A DNA stretch of 64,000 nt from Selaginella moellendorffii (lineage: Eukaryota > Streptophyta > Lycopodiopsida > Selaginellales > Selaginellaceae), in assembly GCF_000143415.4 (NCBI RefSeq), contig NW_003314365.1, positions 385,181-449,180 on the forward strand, given 5' to 3'. This document shows positions 43,125 to 56,583 of the stretch, in pieces (positions within the stretch are counted from its first letter, which is position 1; each line of letters begins with the position of its first letter). Position numbers and translations under genes: made by a program. The notes beneath the pieces are model-generated. The model did not search any database and was not told where the DNA came from. It was given only the letters and a program-made list of their open reading frames with translations.

Positions 43125-46100
43125 AGGATTGTGTTTATTTTTGATGTTTTAGTTATTTCAAAGAGTTATAATTGTAATTGTAATTTTTAACATAATCATT
43201 TGATAACATACATAGTTAAACATCTTTATATTTAAAATCCCTTCTACAATTGACTCTATCAGCAACACATATCATAACATAATAAATATAACTCATAATA
43301 TTATATTACATTTAAAACTCTATAAGTTGAGTGAAGTTTTGAATCTTCTATAAATGAAATTGCTCAATATGGGATCATATGTCCAGATGAGTCATTTAGA
43401 GATTAAGGTTTGGTAAATAATTTTTTCTATTATTTAAAATATATATAATTGATAAAAAATGTTTCATTCAGCTCTAAAATTTTTCCTCTTTATAAAATAA
43501 GTGTTACTTAAGTACACTAAAATATAATGATAATAAAAATAAATATTTAAAATTCATTTAAACTACATACATCTAAAATATAAACATTGTTATAGAGTTT
43601 AATTTTTAGATTGAAAGTTTTGGAATTGTATGATACTAAGTGAAAGATGTTACCTTTATGTGTTATATTTTATTTTAATAACTTTTAATATTTTATAATT
43701 ATTTATTTTATTTTAATTATTTTATTATAAAATCTATTTTTGATTTTACACTGGTAGCATCATGTACCTCATCATATACACATCACAAAAAAGCACCTTG
43801 AACTTAACTCCCAAAACATTTACACCTTGAAAAGATAAGATTATTTTTGAATCATCATTAAATTTAAATTTAAATTTTATTATTGCCATATATATGCTTA
43901 ATAAATATATTATTATTATATTATAATATTCTATATTATAATGTATATATAAAAAATTTAGTATCATGATTTTTATGATATTAAAATATTATAGAATAAG
44001 TTATTAATATCTTAACTTATAATTTATAATATAATTTTGTAACCAGAAGCCCATGCATGCATTGTCAAAGTGTGGAATACAAATAGATTTCCTATTCTAT
44101 CTACATGATCAACAAGAAAGAGATGTGACTCACTCTTATTGTCTAATGCTAGCTTGCAATAGTGCTGGCTGGATGGTGTCACCCTAATAACTTGGATATG
44201 AGCATACATCACTTTTTTTCTCCATGACAAGTTGGCACATTGTGGCAGCATTACATCTTGAATCTCTATCAAATCCTCATCACTATCAAGCTTCAAAAAA
44301 GCTAATCAGCTCATTACCCTGCCCTGAATTACCCTAATGCCTGGCTAGATAAAGAAAATATATCTTAGCCCACATATCAATGTAGTGTTCAATGGCCAGT
44401 CCCGCATGTAGAGCTTCTACATTGGAAACAATTTTCCAAAGATATTTGTCATCACAATGTTTGCTTTCCATTGAAAAAAATGCAAAGGAGAAGAACATGA
44501 TAATGCGTTGAGAGAGAAAAATACAAGAAACAACCTTGTGTTTCTTTCAGTTAGATTCACTGTTTGTTTCAGAGTTCACGTAAAAAAGGTTACTCACGAA
44601 AAGAATAGCAGATTGTATAATTTATGATGTTGAAGTACATCCACACTTTCATACTTCGCATTTATACATTTTTATAAGTACTTAAATTTATTCTCTAATA
44701 TAATATCTGCAGTCAAAAAAGTTATATGTGTATTAATACGAAATTATAATAGTGCATTAGTATTTGCATCAATAGGTGCAAACATTGAAGAGATTGCAGT
44801 AGGTGGCCCTTATTATTTTAAAATACATGGACAAGTTTATTATAATATTGGTTTATTCACAGTTATATATTTTAGATACCGCTCAAGCAGCAGAAATAAG
44901 TATGGTAAATAAGTATTGAAATAATAAAATCAGCAATATGATTTGTGATTTTTTGAGAACATTTGCTTGTGCTTCATCAGCATTTCACTTAACAAGTTTT
45001 TGTCAACTCATCCATGATGTTTTGCATTTTATCTAACACTTATTTTGCTTTTACTTTTGATTGTTGCCTACTTGACGGTTTGTTTGCATGGTTGGTTGTG
45101 TAGAATTTATTGTCTTTATCCATCTTCCTCTTGCCACTTTTTATGCTTAGAAACTTAATACATACATAGGTAAACTTCATGTTTAGTTAAGCATTAGTCC
45201 TTAATTCTTACCATCACATCTCACCATTGTGGAGTTATCATTCTCCATCTCTTCAAAAATTTGGAGAGGTATTGTTTGAATCAACCTAACTTCTTTTGAG
45301 CCATCCATCAAAACTCTTATTCAGTTTCTATATAATAGTTGTGCTAACAGTGCATATACACGTGACTTAGATAGAAAATAAAAAGATAGTTTGAATTCAA
45401 GTCTCGGCAATAATGAAGCTCCTACAAAGCACAGAACTCATATGCTCACATTTCACACACTTAAGCATATCCATCGCCACCTTTTGATCATCTCTCCAAG
45501 TCCTCGTGAACTTTACAGGCACTAAGCAGTCACTAAGAAGTGAATGACATTCTCTTGATGAACCTATCTGCATCTTGTATTAGTTTAGTTCTCTTGAGAA
45601 AGTCTGCCACAGTACATGCTCGTGTGATAAGTCCACATTATCCACATTCTCATTATCATCAGGATCATACAAGAGTGGAAGTGCCTGGAATTTAGAAGCA
45701 GAGAAAACATTGTTCAAGTTATTACTTTCTGATCATCCCCAGAGGAAATAAGTGAAGAGTTAGGCAGCACACTGAGTACAAGAGTCACCACATCTGTGAT
45801 CCATACGCCGCAAATAGTTGAGAACCGTATGGAACTGTTTGCAGGACTTTCCCAGAGGCTGATTATTCAAAGCCAATGTTGTTGTTGTCCTTGTGTTCTC
45901 CACCACATCATATGCAGGAAAGACAAAGACAAATAGGGATCATCATAACAATCTGCTTGAGGCTACCCCACCATCTGGAGATGATTCCAGTGGAGTGGTT
46001 CCATAAAGCTTCTCGATCTAGGCCCAAGAACATGTTATATTGAAATCCCTAGCAATGGCACTACCACAGAGAATGCTACCGCCCCAACTCCATGCTCAAG

Positions 46101-46700
46101 CCCTGGAAGAATGAGTCAAGCCCTATCTTCCGCCTGCTATGAGAGTTCTAAACAGCACGGGTGGGATTTTTTTTGGTGGGTTCCTCTTCGCAGTGAATGG
46201 ATTCTCTTTAGTGAGTGTGCAGTTCCATGTGCTGATATCAGTAGCACTAAAGAGGAGGAAAATTCTGTACTGGGACAGCGAGCATAACTGCGAGTGTGCG
46301 CTCATATTTACATGATTCTGAGTCTGCGCAAGCGTGGAATTTAAGTAAGCTTTTGCGAAAGTGACCGTGAGTGATATGGTGTAAGGTTTGTATTGCTTAC
46401 TTGTTGCTTAGTGCTTCAACAGGAATACCGGAGGAGAAGAGACATCTTGCGACAGGCCAACTATAGGCTCCATGGTTCATGTGGAGTACACAGCCTGATT
46501 ATGTAGAGGAGCTGTTGATATAAATGTAGAGAAGCAAGGTGACTTTGAGCTTGAACTGAGCAGTGGGCTTGTACTTGGCCTTCTCGACACATATGTTACT
46601 GTTATGTGTGTTGGTCAGAGTGCTCACTTAGAGCAAAGAGGGAAAGACATTTGCTATTTTTTGTAGCCAGTCAAGGGTAGGAGACACCTTATATAAAATG
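43125..46700. other. AT-rich region without recognised genes
   Basis: Very AT-rich to about 44030, then mixed composition. A minus-strand frame of 90 codons (44024-44296) has no recognisable motif. I see no RNA gene or repeat pair. Confidence 0.5.
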
Positions 46701-46705
46701 TAGTA

Positions 46706-47372
46706 TTACAACACAAATACAATTGAATCTGGCACCACTTCACTTAATTTGTCCTCAGACATGTGATGCTGATAGTAATTGGATTTGTACAGCACCGTGT
46801 CCCTGTAGAGAAACGCATGGTCATCATTACCACTTCTAGAGCTGCTGCTCTGGATCACTGCCACCACGTTGAAGCTCACCTTGCCACTCAGAAATGACTC
46901 CAAAGTGATAGAGCAAACCAGGACCTCATCAATCTCTGCTGCTCCTGGGTGATGACGGACCCTGTAAGATCTTCATCCCTGTCCCTTGTGAGATCTTCGT
47001 CCCTGTCCCTCACACTGCCCTTCTCACCTGGCCGCTACGTACATGTGACTGATCCCAAACTGGTGGAGGATTCTCATGGCCTTGAGATCTTCTCACTGGT
47101 GATGCTGCTGCTGCTACTGCTGTGATTCCGACTCCAAATCTCCTCTCTCTCTCCAGCCACTGCTGTCGTTGATCAGATAGCGATATGTAGTGGTGCTTAA
47201 ATTTTGTATCCTGGATCCACACGAGAATGACGTGATAGCAAAGAGCAAGACTTACCTGTAGCATTAAGTCGACTCTACCATTGGGACTTCTAGATAGCCT
47301 TTCTGTCACCATACTGCCGTAAAAAACAAAACCATACCCCAACCGAAGAACTTCCTCTAGCTTTGATAGCAA
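46706..47372 (-). other. Possible exon fragments of an unrecognised gene
   Basis: Two minus-strand frames (47372-47010, starting MLSKLEEVLRLGYGFVFYG, and 46903-46706, with SFNVVAVIQSSSSRSGNDDHAFLYRD) are not repeats. They show plausible splice words (GTAAGT-like and TTACAG-like) nearby. I do not recognise the family, and no start or stop was fixed. Confidence 0.25.
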
Positions 47373-49250
47373 AACTTACAAAGCACTATGTTTACCTGTA
47401 TCCCAAGATATTCACTGACTTTCTCCAAAAAGAATAGATATCAGAGGTTCCACTCTGTAATCAAGACGAAAGGATAAATGTAAACACTGCTAACACGGCA
47501 GTATATTGATACCTGTAAGCGACAGGATCATATGGGTGAAATATGTTCATCATTTGCCTGCATGCTGGCTTTTTTTCTTCAATGCCTTCATCTTCCCAGT
47601 ACTCCTGACCTGTTCTTTTGCAAACACATTCAATTTACCATGGGCTGGTAGTGGGAATTGCAAGAGGTATTGGTATGTAACATCATTGTCTAATCTGGGA
47701 ATTAGTGCTGTTGTTGCCATGGTTGAGGGACCTATTTGCCCTGAATTCAAGAGGCATGACAAACCTTCCTCTTGCTATAACAGTTCTTTGGCAATCAACG
47801 TTAAGAAAGCTAAGGCAATGATCAGGTAGGCAGTTTTTCTTTGAGGTTAATAGTAAATGGATTGATCCATGAAGTGTGCAATGGGTGCCGATGGTGATGG
47901 GATGACCAGGGTCTAGCACCACTTACCTCTATTCAATGTATCTCTTGCATTCTTCTTGATGCCCATACACAAGAATCAGTAGCATGAGTTCAACACCTAA
48001 AATAGTTAAATTGACATTCTTTTAGCAGGCAAAGCCCTCAATGGTGATTAGAGCTTAATTTTCCATTTCTTATGTAGAGTGTTATGCATGTCCCATCATC
48101 ATGAAGCTATTATCTACAAGTTTCTCAAGTTATATTTTCATCCAGCCTGACTTGGGCTCCAGATGTTTTCCTTTGGAGGCTGCATCTCCTCTGGGATTCA
48201 TAGCAGTCTTGAAGCTCTTTGACGATTCTGGGACTTCAAATGGAAGGCAAGCACTGCCTTTGCCACTGTCACTGTCTATTATACATGATGACCAGTTTCA
48301 GAGACTATGGCTAAGTTTCTGGACATGGAGATGTAGGAGAAGTTCCTAAGTGGTGATCATTGAAAATGTGGTCACTGGTACAGAAGTGACTGAAAAGCTG
48401 AAAAGAAGTAAACTCTGATCAACAGGCTATATGTAATGATTCTTGTGCACATAACGCATTTCAGCTTCTAAAGATGGTGATTTTCTTTTATGCATGTAAG
48501 AATGTTGCTTACAAACGATGAACTTGTAGCTTCTTGAATTCTTCTTTTATAATTTAAGTGTATTATTTGAGTGTGAGGTTGAGGAAGGCCGACAAAGTTT
48601 CTGGTTGGTGTCTCAGCATTTATTTTAATAGCTCCATTCATTCCATGTAATTTTTTTTTTGCGTTTTTGTGTATGCCCAAACACAAATGGTTCAGGTAAT
48701 AAGTTTCCATGACATGGAATAAATTTTAAGTTTGTCTTGTAGAAATCTCACATCACTTTATGTTCCATGTGACAGTTTTGATTGCTGCTGGCATGGAGGC
48801 TCAATGCTTTGCTTAGCCGGATGCAGCTCCACACGTGATGAAGTACACTCCAAAGCTGTCCTCGGATTTTCAGGACCAGGTCTGGACCTCGCTTTGTGAT
48901 CTGGTACGTTTGTTTGCAAGCAAAAATCAGGTTTGTATACAAACAATAATTTATTGAATGTTACCTCTTTCCGTTGAATCCACAACTATTTTCTTTGGCA
49001 TTATTTGTGAGTCTCAGTACCTCCAATCGCATCATTGTTGAAAATGTGGAAGCATCTAAAAGCAAAATAAAAAACGTTTATCCAGTTTAGAAAAGACAAA
49101 ATCATAAGAAAAGAAGAGGAGGCTGACCTGGTCTGCAGTGTAATCACCATTGTGTCACAGAAGTACAATTAAAGTGTAATCGTCCATTGTGTCCCAACTG
49201 TAGGAGTACAATTGACGACTCAAGCGTGAGAAACCATTGCTCATGATCAC
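47373..49250. other. Region without recognised genes
   Basis: Short frames at 47506-47829 and 48101-48349 on the plus strand have no motif I recognise. No repeat or RNA gene was seen. Confidence 0.4.
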
Positions 49251-49254
49251 TAGG

Positions 49255-50640
49255 ATATAATATAAAATCACAATGATTTGATCATTAATTAAGCAATACC
49301 ACAAACAATGCCCATGTCACTATTACAAAGATTTATGTGAATATCATGTCCCACCTCAATTTGACAAAATGCAACATAAATGTCACACCCCACTGATAGA
49401 GATTTATGACACTTAACACCACTAACTTCGTTCACAATATAAAGAAGCTCATGCCACTCTCTTTCTAACCAAACTCAAAACTCTAACACCAAGCTACTTA
49501 AGGAGCAATAACAAGGTTCTTTAAAAAAGAATTAAGCATTGCAACCTAAGCCTTCCAATAGCAATCGTAAGAAAAATAGTTTAGAGTTTCACTGCTATCT
49601 ATCCCATCACTCACCATTTATAAAACCTTTATAACCAGCATACGTCAAAGTAAGGACTCCAATCCATATTCATTCTAGTCTTAGACTCAATAGTTATATT
49701 ATCACCCACCACATGGGTATAGCCTTCTTTAATCACACTAGCCTTTCCTAGCCAAGTTAGTTCCCCTAGAGTCCAACCTCTACACTCTCCCTACTATACT
49801 TTGGAACCCCTTGCAGCAGCTGCCCCACCTCCCCAAGGACGATCGCTTTGGGTTTTCACCCACCGACCTATATAAGTATTTGAACTCGGTCTTAAACTCA
49901 AACTTGGACTCAAATTCAAACTCGGACTCAATCTTTGTCTCAGTCTCGGTCTCCACCTCCATCTTGGACTCGGCCTCAAGCTCCATCTCAAACTAAATCT
50001 TGGATTCGGTCTTGGACTCAATCTTGGACTCATTGGTCTCGGACTTGATCTTGGACTTGTCGATCTCAAACTTGATTTTGGACTTGGTGATGGACTCAAT
50101 CTTAGACTCGGTCTTGGATTAAGTCTTGGACTCAATCTTGGACTTGGTCTCAGACTCCGACACTTCTTGGTGTCATGACACTTGCCATTGTAAGGAATCA
50201 ACTCTCGAAGGTGTTGTAGGCTAAAGGATCCTTGAAATCACAATCAGAATGATAAAGAGTTGAGTCTCAGTGAGTACTATCCAATGAAATTGGGCAATTA
50301 CTCTCATTGCATACACAAAGATGAAAACAATGATTCAAATGGGTATATATTTGGTTTTTATGGCTTCGCATGCATCCTTTAACTATGGATTTTAGTTATA
50401 TTTTTGTACTAGATTGTATGAGCTTTCACTTGGGCTCATAGGATGGATTTGAGGTGTACCATTTGTATGAGTTTGTACTTGGGCTCGTGAGTGAGGCACA
50501 TTAGCAACTTAAAGTTACACTTTGAGATGGTAGAAATAATGTTACTTTATTAGTGGTTACTATGAGTTGTTCCATGACCATGGGTAAAATTTAACCTCTT
50601 TTGGGTTTGCAAAGTGTGGGGAATAGGCTAGTCATATTGT
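49255..50640. mobile_element. Decayed LTR-retroelement remnants
   Basis: The part at 49255-49660 matches 34555-34975. The part at 49790-50160 has the shared LTR blocks (CCCTACTATACTTTGGAACCCC near 49787, CTTTGGGTTTTCACCC near 49846) and TTGGACTC-type repeats. The part at 50170-50640 matches 35150-35620 in reverse. Compared with the 34-36 kb copies there are many C-to-T and G-to-A changes. The pieces are rearranged. Confidence 0.7.
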
Positions 50641-50924
50641 TGTGAGAGCCCTAGTCCCCAAGCACGAGAAGAAACTACAATACAAAAGACAAGACCATGG
50701 GAGAAAATCATCTAGTGAAAGCTAACCTATTGCGTACTCATGCTTAAACTATTTGAATGACTCATCTGGATCATGAAAACCTTGATGTGCCTATAAGATG
50801 GGAATATATGAGACAATCAAAAACTATCTTACTTTGTTTCACTTCCTTGTACTTTGCCTGTAAGAGGGCAATGCATAAGACTTCCATTCCAAGCAAGCAA
50901 TCTCTTTCTTGTCCTAGAAGATCT

Positions 50925-51048
50925 NNNNNNNNNNNNNNNNNNNNNNNNNNNNNNNNNNNNNNNNNNNNNNNNNNNNNNNNNNNNNNNNNNNNNNNNNNNN
51001 NNNNNNNNNNNNNNNNNNNNNNNNNNNNNNNNNNNNNNNNNNNNNNNN
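50925..51048. other. Assembly gap (124 N)
   Basis: Run of n in the given sequence. The left side ends AGATCT and the right side starts TGATGAAACC. Confidence 0.99.
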
Positions 51049-51639
51049 TGATGAAACCACCACATACAGATCACTGGAGACCACACTTAATGTCACACTC
51101 ACATCCTAATCTTCCACCTGGACAATAGACAAGAACGGTTGGGAGGGAGAGGTGAGAGGGAGACCTCAATGCTTGATTATGGAGTCAAATTAACTCTTAG
51201 GGATGACCCGGTGATGAAGAGAAGAGTGGAGACATTGCTGAATGTATTGTGAATTCCATGATACCCAAAATGCACTCCATTTTGCTGATTCACCTCCATA
51301 AGTGGTTTTGGTACCATGATTCTAATGTAATAACTTGTGATTTGACTTGGAATAAGAATATCTTGATCAATCTAGCACCCAAAAAAAAAATCCCAGATCA
51401 AAGCATAAGAATGACAAAAAGAAATTGAAATATATAGATACTTGTATTGCTCAAAATTCACAAAACCCTCAAATATGAATAACCATAACCATTTCTAAGA
51501 GAGTGCTACAGCTAAACCATCAATTTCAAGAATCCAAGGGTAAGAGAATATCTATCCCCTGATATCAATAGCACCAACCTCCAAACATTTTTCTCCCCCA
51601 AAATGTAGTCCTCAACAACAATCCATTCTATTAGTTTTT

Positions 51640-51850
51640 CTAGGAGAGAGAGATTTTATTATTCCATTGCACTAAGCATCATAAATAAAAATTTGAAGCG
51701 TTATCACCCTATTTTAATCTAGGCTATTGTTTTGAAGTCTTTAGTTATCAACCATCAGATTTTAAGTATATCCATAAATAATATTCTAAAAATGGAATAA
51801 AAGACACTAGATGCCATATGCCAATAGCACTTTTAAATAAAGGAGAATAT
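51640..51850. repeat. Dispersed MITE-like repeat, copy B
   Basis: Closely matches 42890-43095, including the GCCATATGCCAATAGCACTTTTAAATAAAGGAG end region, here continuing as AATATCTGCC instead of a Helitron end. A partial third copy follows at about 51930-52040. Confidence 0.7.
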
Positions 51851-52539
51851 CTGCCCCTTGATGCCAATAACACTAGCCTCCAACCAATTTTCTCCCCAAA
51901 TGTAGTCTTATGCAACAGTCCTTTCTATTTACTTTCCTAGAAGAGAGAGAAATTTCATTGTTCCATTGCCCTAAGCATCACAAACAAAAACTTGAAGCAT
52001 TATCACCTTGTTTTAATCTAGGTTGTTTTCAAATCTTTAGTTATCACATGTGTGAGTATTTGAATCTCTATAAGTATCAATACTGAATTACCCCCATAGC
52101 ATCATCTCATCACACACAGATATGTCTTGGGCAAATTTACCCCCTTGGGACAAATGCTGAACATTAAGAAATTCATGTGCCTTTCCAAATATCTTGAATT
52201 TCCTATTGTTGCATGTTACTAGAAACAAAAGCTATTAAAGGGTATGTGGCCACAGATATTTTTAAAAAGGTATATATATAGTATATTCTAACAAGTATAT
52301 AATAAATATTATTAATAAATAATTTTTTAATAGCAATGAAGAACCATGCAATATTCATGAGCCAATCCAATCTAGGGCTAGCAACTGTAAGACACAAATC
52401 CCTAAATCCCAAAGTAAAGCTGAAAGTGAGTTATGTAATAGTGGCTGAAGTGGAAGTCCAACAAGCGCTGCCATTGGTTCAAAAGCTCAGGAAACCGTTG
52501 TCAATGGCCACACGCCGGAAAATGACAATCTTTTTTGGA

Positions 52540-52690
52540 GTCTCTCAAGTCCCTGTTTGTGCCAGGTTCTCGAGGCTGGAACCACGACTAGAATCAAGGT
52601 TTTTCACTCTCTTGCTCTTTGCTATTCTCTTTCGAGGCTTAAAGTTCCTGTTTGTTCCAGGTGCTCGAGGCTGGAACCAAGAGAAAAAAA
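52540..52690 (+). repeat. Short tandem duplication next to the kelch fragment
   Basis: The phrase TCCTGTTTGTTCCAGGTGC / TCGAGGCTGGAACCA occurs twice (about 52550-52590 and 52647-52682), about 95 bp apart. Confidence 0.6.
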
Positions 52691-53212
52691 AGAAATTTTT
52701 GTCCACGGTTCACTTTAGAGGCTATGGCCGGGACAAGTGCCAGACCAATGATGTGCACATCTTCGACATTGGTATAAGTTTCCTCTTCTGGGTTTTCCGG
52801 AAAATATGGTTTTGATCATGCTTTTGGTGGGATCGTGCAGGGATGTACACCTGGAGCAAGCCTGTGATGAAAGGAATGCACCCTTCTCCTCAGGACAGCC
52901 ACAGCTCCACGGCCGTCGGGTCTAAGCTCTATGTGTTTGGTGGTACCAATGGAACCAGCCCGCTCGACGATCTCTTTGTTTTGGATAATGGTAAGCTTCA
53001 AGTTCTATCAATTTTTTTTTCTCATTCTTATCATCCAATGCAGCTACCAAAACCTGGGGGAAACCTGATGTTTTTGGTGATGTTCCTACTCTAAGAGAAG
53101 GACATAGGACATCTCTCATCGGTGACAAACTGTTCATGTTTGGGGGATGTGGTAAATCCAGCGATCCCTCAGAGTAGGAGTACTACAATGTCCTCCATGT
53201 TTTGAACACAAG
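52690..53212 (+). pseudogene. Kelch-repeat protein fragment
   Basis: Three exon-like parts are joined by short introns (about 52772-52840 and 52991-53043). They encode GYGRDKCQTNDVHIFDIG, YTWSKPVMKGMHPSPQDSHSS with VGSKLYVFGGTNGTSPLDDLFVLDN, and KPDVFGDVPTLREGHRTSLIGDKLFMFGG. These are kelch blades with the paired Gly and spaced Tyr/Trp of plant cytosolic kelch proteins. A TAG at 53175-53177 replaces a Glu codon in SDPSEEEYYN, and nothing matching follows LHVLNT. It is a captured or broken fragment. Confidence 0.8.
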
Positions 53213-53219
53213 TAATATC

Positions 53220-53335
53220 CTGTTATCTTTCCTTGTACTCCCTTATTTAAAAGTGCTATTGGCATATGGTATCTAGCATCTTTTATTCTATTTATAGAAT
53301 ATTATTTATGGATACACTTAAAATCTGACAGTATG
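53220..53335. repeat. Dispersed MITE-like repeat, copy C (reverse)
   Basis: Reverse of the 3' half of copies A and B: TTATTTAAAAGTGCTATTGG and GGCATATGGTATCTAGCATC are visible. It begins at TACTCCC, giving an empty version of the site where copy A holds a Helitron end. Confidence 0.65.
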
Positions 53336-53549
53336 AAATATTCTAGGTATATATCTATATTTTCCCTAAATTGTCTACAGCCATACACCATATAAGAAAA
53401 TAATCACTGTTCTAGTCAAGCATTTTCTAGTTTGCAAGAATCAATTTCCAGTTGAGAATATAGAATATTAAGGCATGTGGAAGGATGTCATAATATAGTA
53501 ATGCTTGGCATATGATTGATGCAATATTTGCCTCGAGAGAGCATCTTTC

Positions 53550-54937
53550 TATAAGCAACTAAATTTTCCATTCTACTTTAGTCATTTGACTAGACCTTTG
53601 ACCATTTGGAGGCTCACTCACAACCTCTATAAGTCCTATTGCTAACTTAGGGACATGCTTGCCCCCATGACTGGGCCATCTGTCCATGAGTGGTCATCCC
53701 AGGACCACACTTTAGCCCAGTGACATGGGGAATACCCTTCCCCAATGTTCCTTCTTCAATCTCCACTAAGTTCTTGCCCATCCACAGCTATGCTCACCAA
53801 CACTGCCACTAGGTCAGGGCCAAAAGGCCCAACCACTAAGTCTCACTAACCTTTGGGATTTCCTCACTATATGACCATATCCTTGGTCACTACCCAAGAG
53901 GACTACTACTCTTTCTTTCCATAGTCTGGGACTTTGGGATGACATTTCAAAACACCATGGCCCTACATAAACTTCATGGATATTCTCCCCATCTTCTACC
54001 CTTTGGTGCTCTAGCCATGTAGTGACAGCAAAGTTCCAATGAGCCACACCAGGTATCCAAGTGGGTAGTGCAAACCACACTTCGACTGGGAGCATCAACC
54101 ATTTGATCTAGAGCTGGCTTTGAAACATATCACTAAGTTACCCCACTTGTCCATCTGTGTTCACTCTAGCCTTGGACTCCTCAGTAGTTATATCATCACC
54201 TGCCACGTGGGTATAAGCTTCTTTGGTTATACTAGCCCTTCCTGGCCAAATTGGTTCTGCTGGAATCCGCCCCCTACTATCCTTTTGAAGCTCATGAAGT
54301 CCCTTGGGGTCTAGGAAATGATCACTTTGGGCTTTCACTCTTGGATTCAGACTTGGACTTGAACTCGAACTTGAACTCAGACTTGAACTTGGACTCAGAT
54401 TTGAACTCGGTCTCTACCCCGGTCTCGGTCTCACTCTTAGTCTCACTCTCACTGTCGGTCCCCATCTCAAACTCTTTCTCAGACTCCATCTCAGATTCCT
54501 TCTCGGACCCCATCTTGGATTTCATTTCGGACTCCATCTTAGACTCCTTCTCAGACCCCATGTCGGACTCCTTCTCAGACTTCATCTCAGAATCCTTTTT
54601 GGACTCCATCTCGGAATCCTTCTAGGACTCCATCTCGAAGTCCTTAGACTACATCTCGGACTCCTTCTGGGACTTCATCTCAAACTCCTTCTTGGACTTA
54701 ATCCCGACACTTCCATGTGTTATGACACTTGTCATGTGTTAGTCCTTCTTGTGCCTGTTTTTAAAGACTCATTCACCAATTGCTTCATGCTCATTCCTTG
54801 GACACTTTGTTTGGAGTTTCACTCCCGCTCTTGACTTTTCAAGTTAGAGCTTTTACACTTGTTGGACTTCCACGTTGACCACTACCATGTGGCACCCCTT
54901 TGGCTCTACTTTGGGGATTAGGGATTTGTGTCTCACA
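53550..54937 (-). mobile_element. Solo LTR of the nested-element family
   Basis: It starts TATAAGCAACTAAATTTTCC (TGTAAGCGAC in the intact LTR) and ends GGGATTTGTGTCTCACA. The 5-bp direct repeats CTTTC at 53545-53549 and 54938-54942 mark it as a complete insertion reduced to one LTR. Many transitions separate it from 23889-25587 and 29383-31128. The U3 repeat (54340-54700) is shorter and softened to TTGGACTC/TCAGACTC. Confidence 0.85.
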
Positions 54938-55419
54938 CTTTCTTATTGTAATTTTTACCCCTTTAAGGTATATGTATGCATGACAAGATGATATGGGAGA
55001 TGGCATGGGACAATTTGGTAGTGGTATTAGTACTTAAAGATATGCAACTAGCTGTGTCATTCTTGATAGAAATTATTTCATGTATGCAATGCTCCCAACA
55101 CAAACACATTTCCCTTGATATTATTCCTTCATCTGATGACCTCTACATAGATTTTAGTGAGGTTCATGAGTTTCAACATCAAATTGTGATCCCACTTTGC
55201 AGCATTAAAGGGGAGGGAAATGCACACCAAACTGTATATTCTTAGAGAAAACTAATAATTGGATCTTTGGCAAATACCCCCAAAATCTTAGGTGTGGGTA
55301 GTCTTTAAGGTAGATCAAGGCACCACTTTGCAGGGAGGGTAATGCACACTAATGTGTGAAATATGTTGTTATAACAGTTGGATTCCAGCAATTGTATATA
55401 CTAGAATGTTTTAGGTATA

Positions 55420-55445
55420 CTAGCAAGGAATCCAGCTCCGCTGGA
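55420..55445 (-). mobile_element. Helitron-like 3' end 2
   Basis: The minus strand shows the hairpin TCCAGCGGAGCTGGA, the spacer TTCCTTG, CTAG, then T. Layout and loop are like the end at 43099-43124, so the two probably belong to one family. The element would extend to the right from here; its 5' end was not found. Confidence 0.55.
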
Positions 55446-55536
55446 ATAGATAGAACATCTGTTATATAGGTGACATGAATCCTAAAGAATTAGTTGTTTG
55501 TTTTCATCATCCAGTAGTGATGATGTATATTTATAA

Positions 55537-55537
<1 letters not shown>

Positions 55538-55588
<51 letters not shown>
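55538..55588. repeat. (TA)n microsatellite
   Basis: About 25 TA units in a row. Confidence 0.95.
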
Positions 55589-55591
<3 letters not shown>

Positions 55592-56583
55592 CTGGGATTA
55601 GACGCCATGATCAATGCCTTTGTTCATTGTATCTCTCTCATTCATCATGACCCCATACCCAAGAATCAGTAGCATGGGTTTAACACCTAATTTGTTTTTT
55701 TAATTTCCGGTCACAAGTACATTGACAGCAAGAGAATGGGTAGTTATACCAGTGATCCAACAGAGATCATATTTTTGACACGCTCCAGTGGTTTTATTTT
55801 GAACATTTAATTTCCCAAAAATATGTGGTTGAGGATGCCTGAAATTAACAGTGATTTATGCCTGAAAGTAGCAGCAATTTTCTAAGAAAATTTGAGGATT
55901 CTAATCAATAAGTATAAGCTGTATGGTAAACTCTAAGTGAATTTGCAAGAAAAAGAAATGTAGTATCAAATGAAATGCTCCAAGGTTCCTCTAAGCCGAC
56001 AGGCTAAATGTATAATTTTCGAGCTGGTTGATAAATTCTATAATCTTTTTGTGTGTGTTATTTGAATACTTACTTATTGTGACTCTTTTGCCATGAAGGG
56101 CACATAAATTGATGGCTTCAAAGAGTTGGACAAGGTAGTCCTCAGCAGCCTGTTGCTCTTTGATGGAACACTATGCATGCATGACAGTTGGAACCTGATG
56201 ATTTTGATCCTTTTATGTCAAACTGGTCTTTTCTTTTCAAATACTAATAACACTTTTTCATAGACTAATATTACTTTTGTTCTATAAAGTCTAATCTACA
56301 ACAATTCTTTCTTCATACATATGTCAAGCATATCTTCGGCATCATCGAATGGATTGTATTCGAATATTTCTTTAGCAAAAGTCCGAACTAAATTGCAGCA
56401 CAATGCCTTCAAGACGGATTGGCTTCCAGTTTTCCACCCCTTGCTTTGGATGGTACTCATTTTCAAGGTAAATTAGAAAAGAGAAACATAATTTCAGCTG
56501 GGATTTATATTATATTTAACATGGATGTTGTGGAAAATGCTAATCTTGAAGATTAAAAATGATTTTTAAAATTATTCTGATTT

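Noticed and set aside
55475-55672. 65-codon frame at the TA repeat
   Set aside because: Produced by (TA)n translated as Ile-Tyr repeats.
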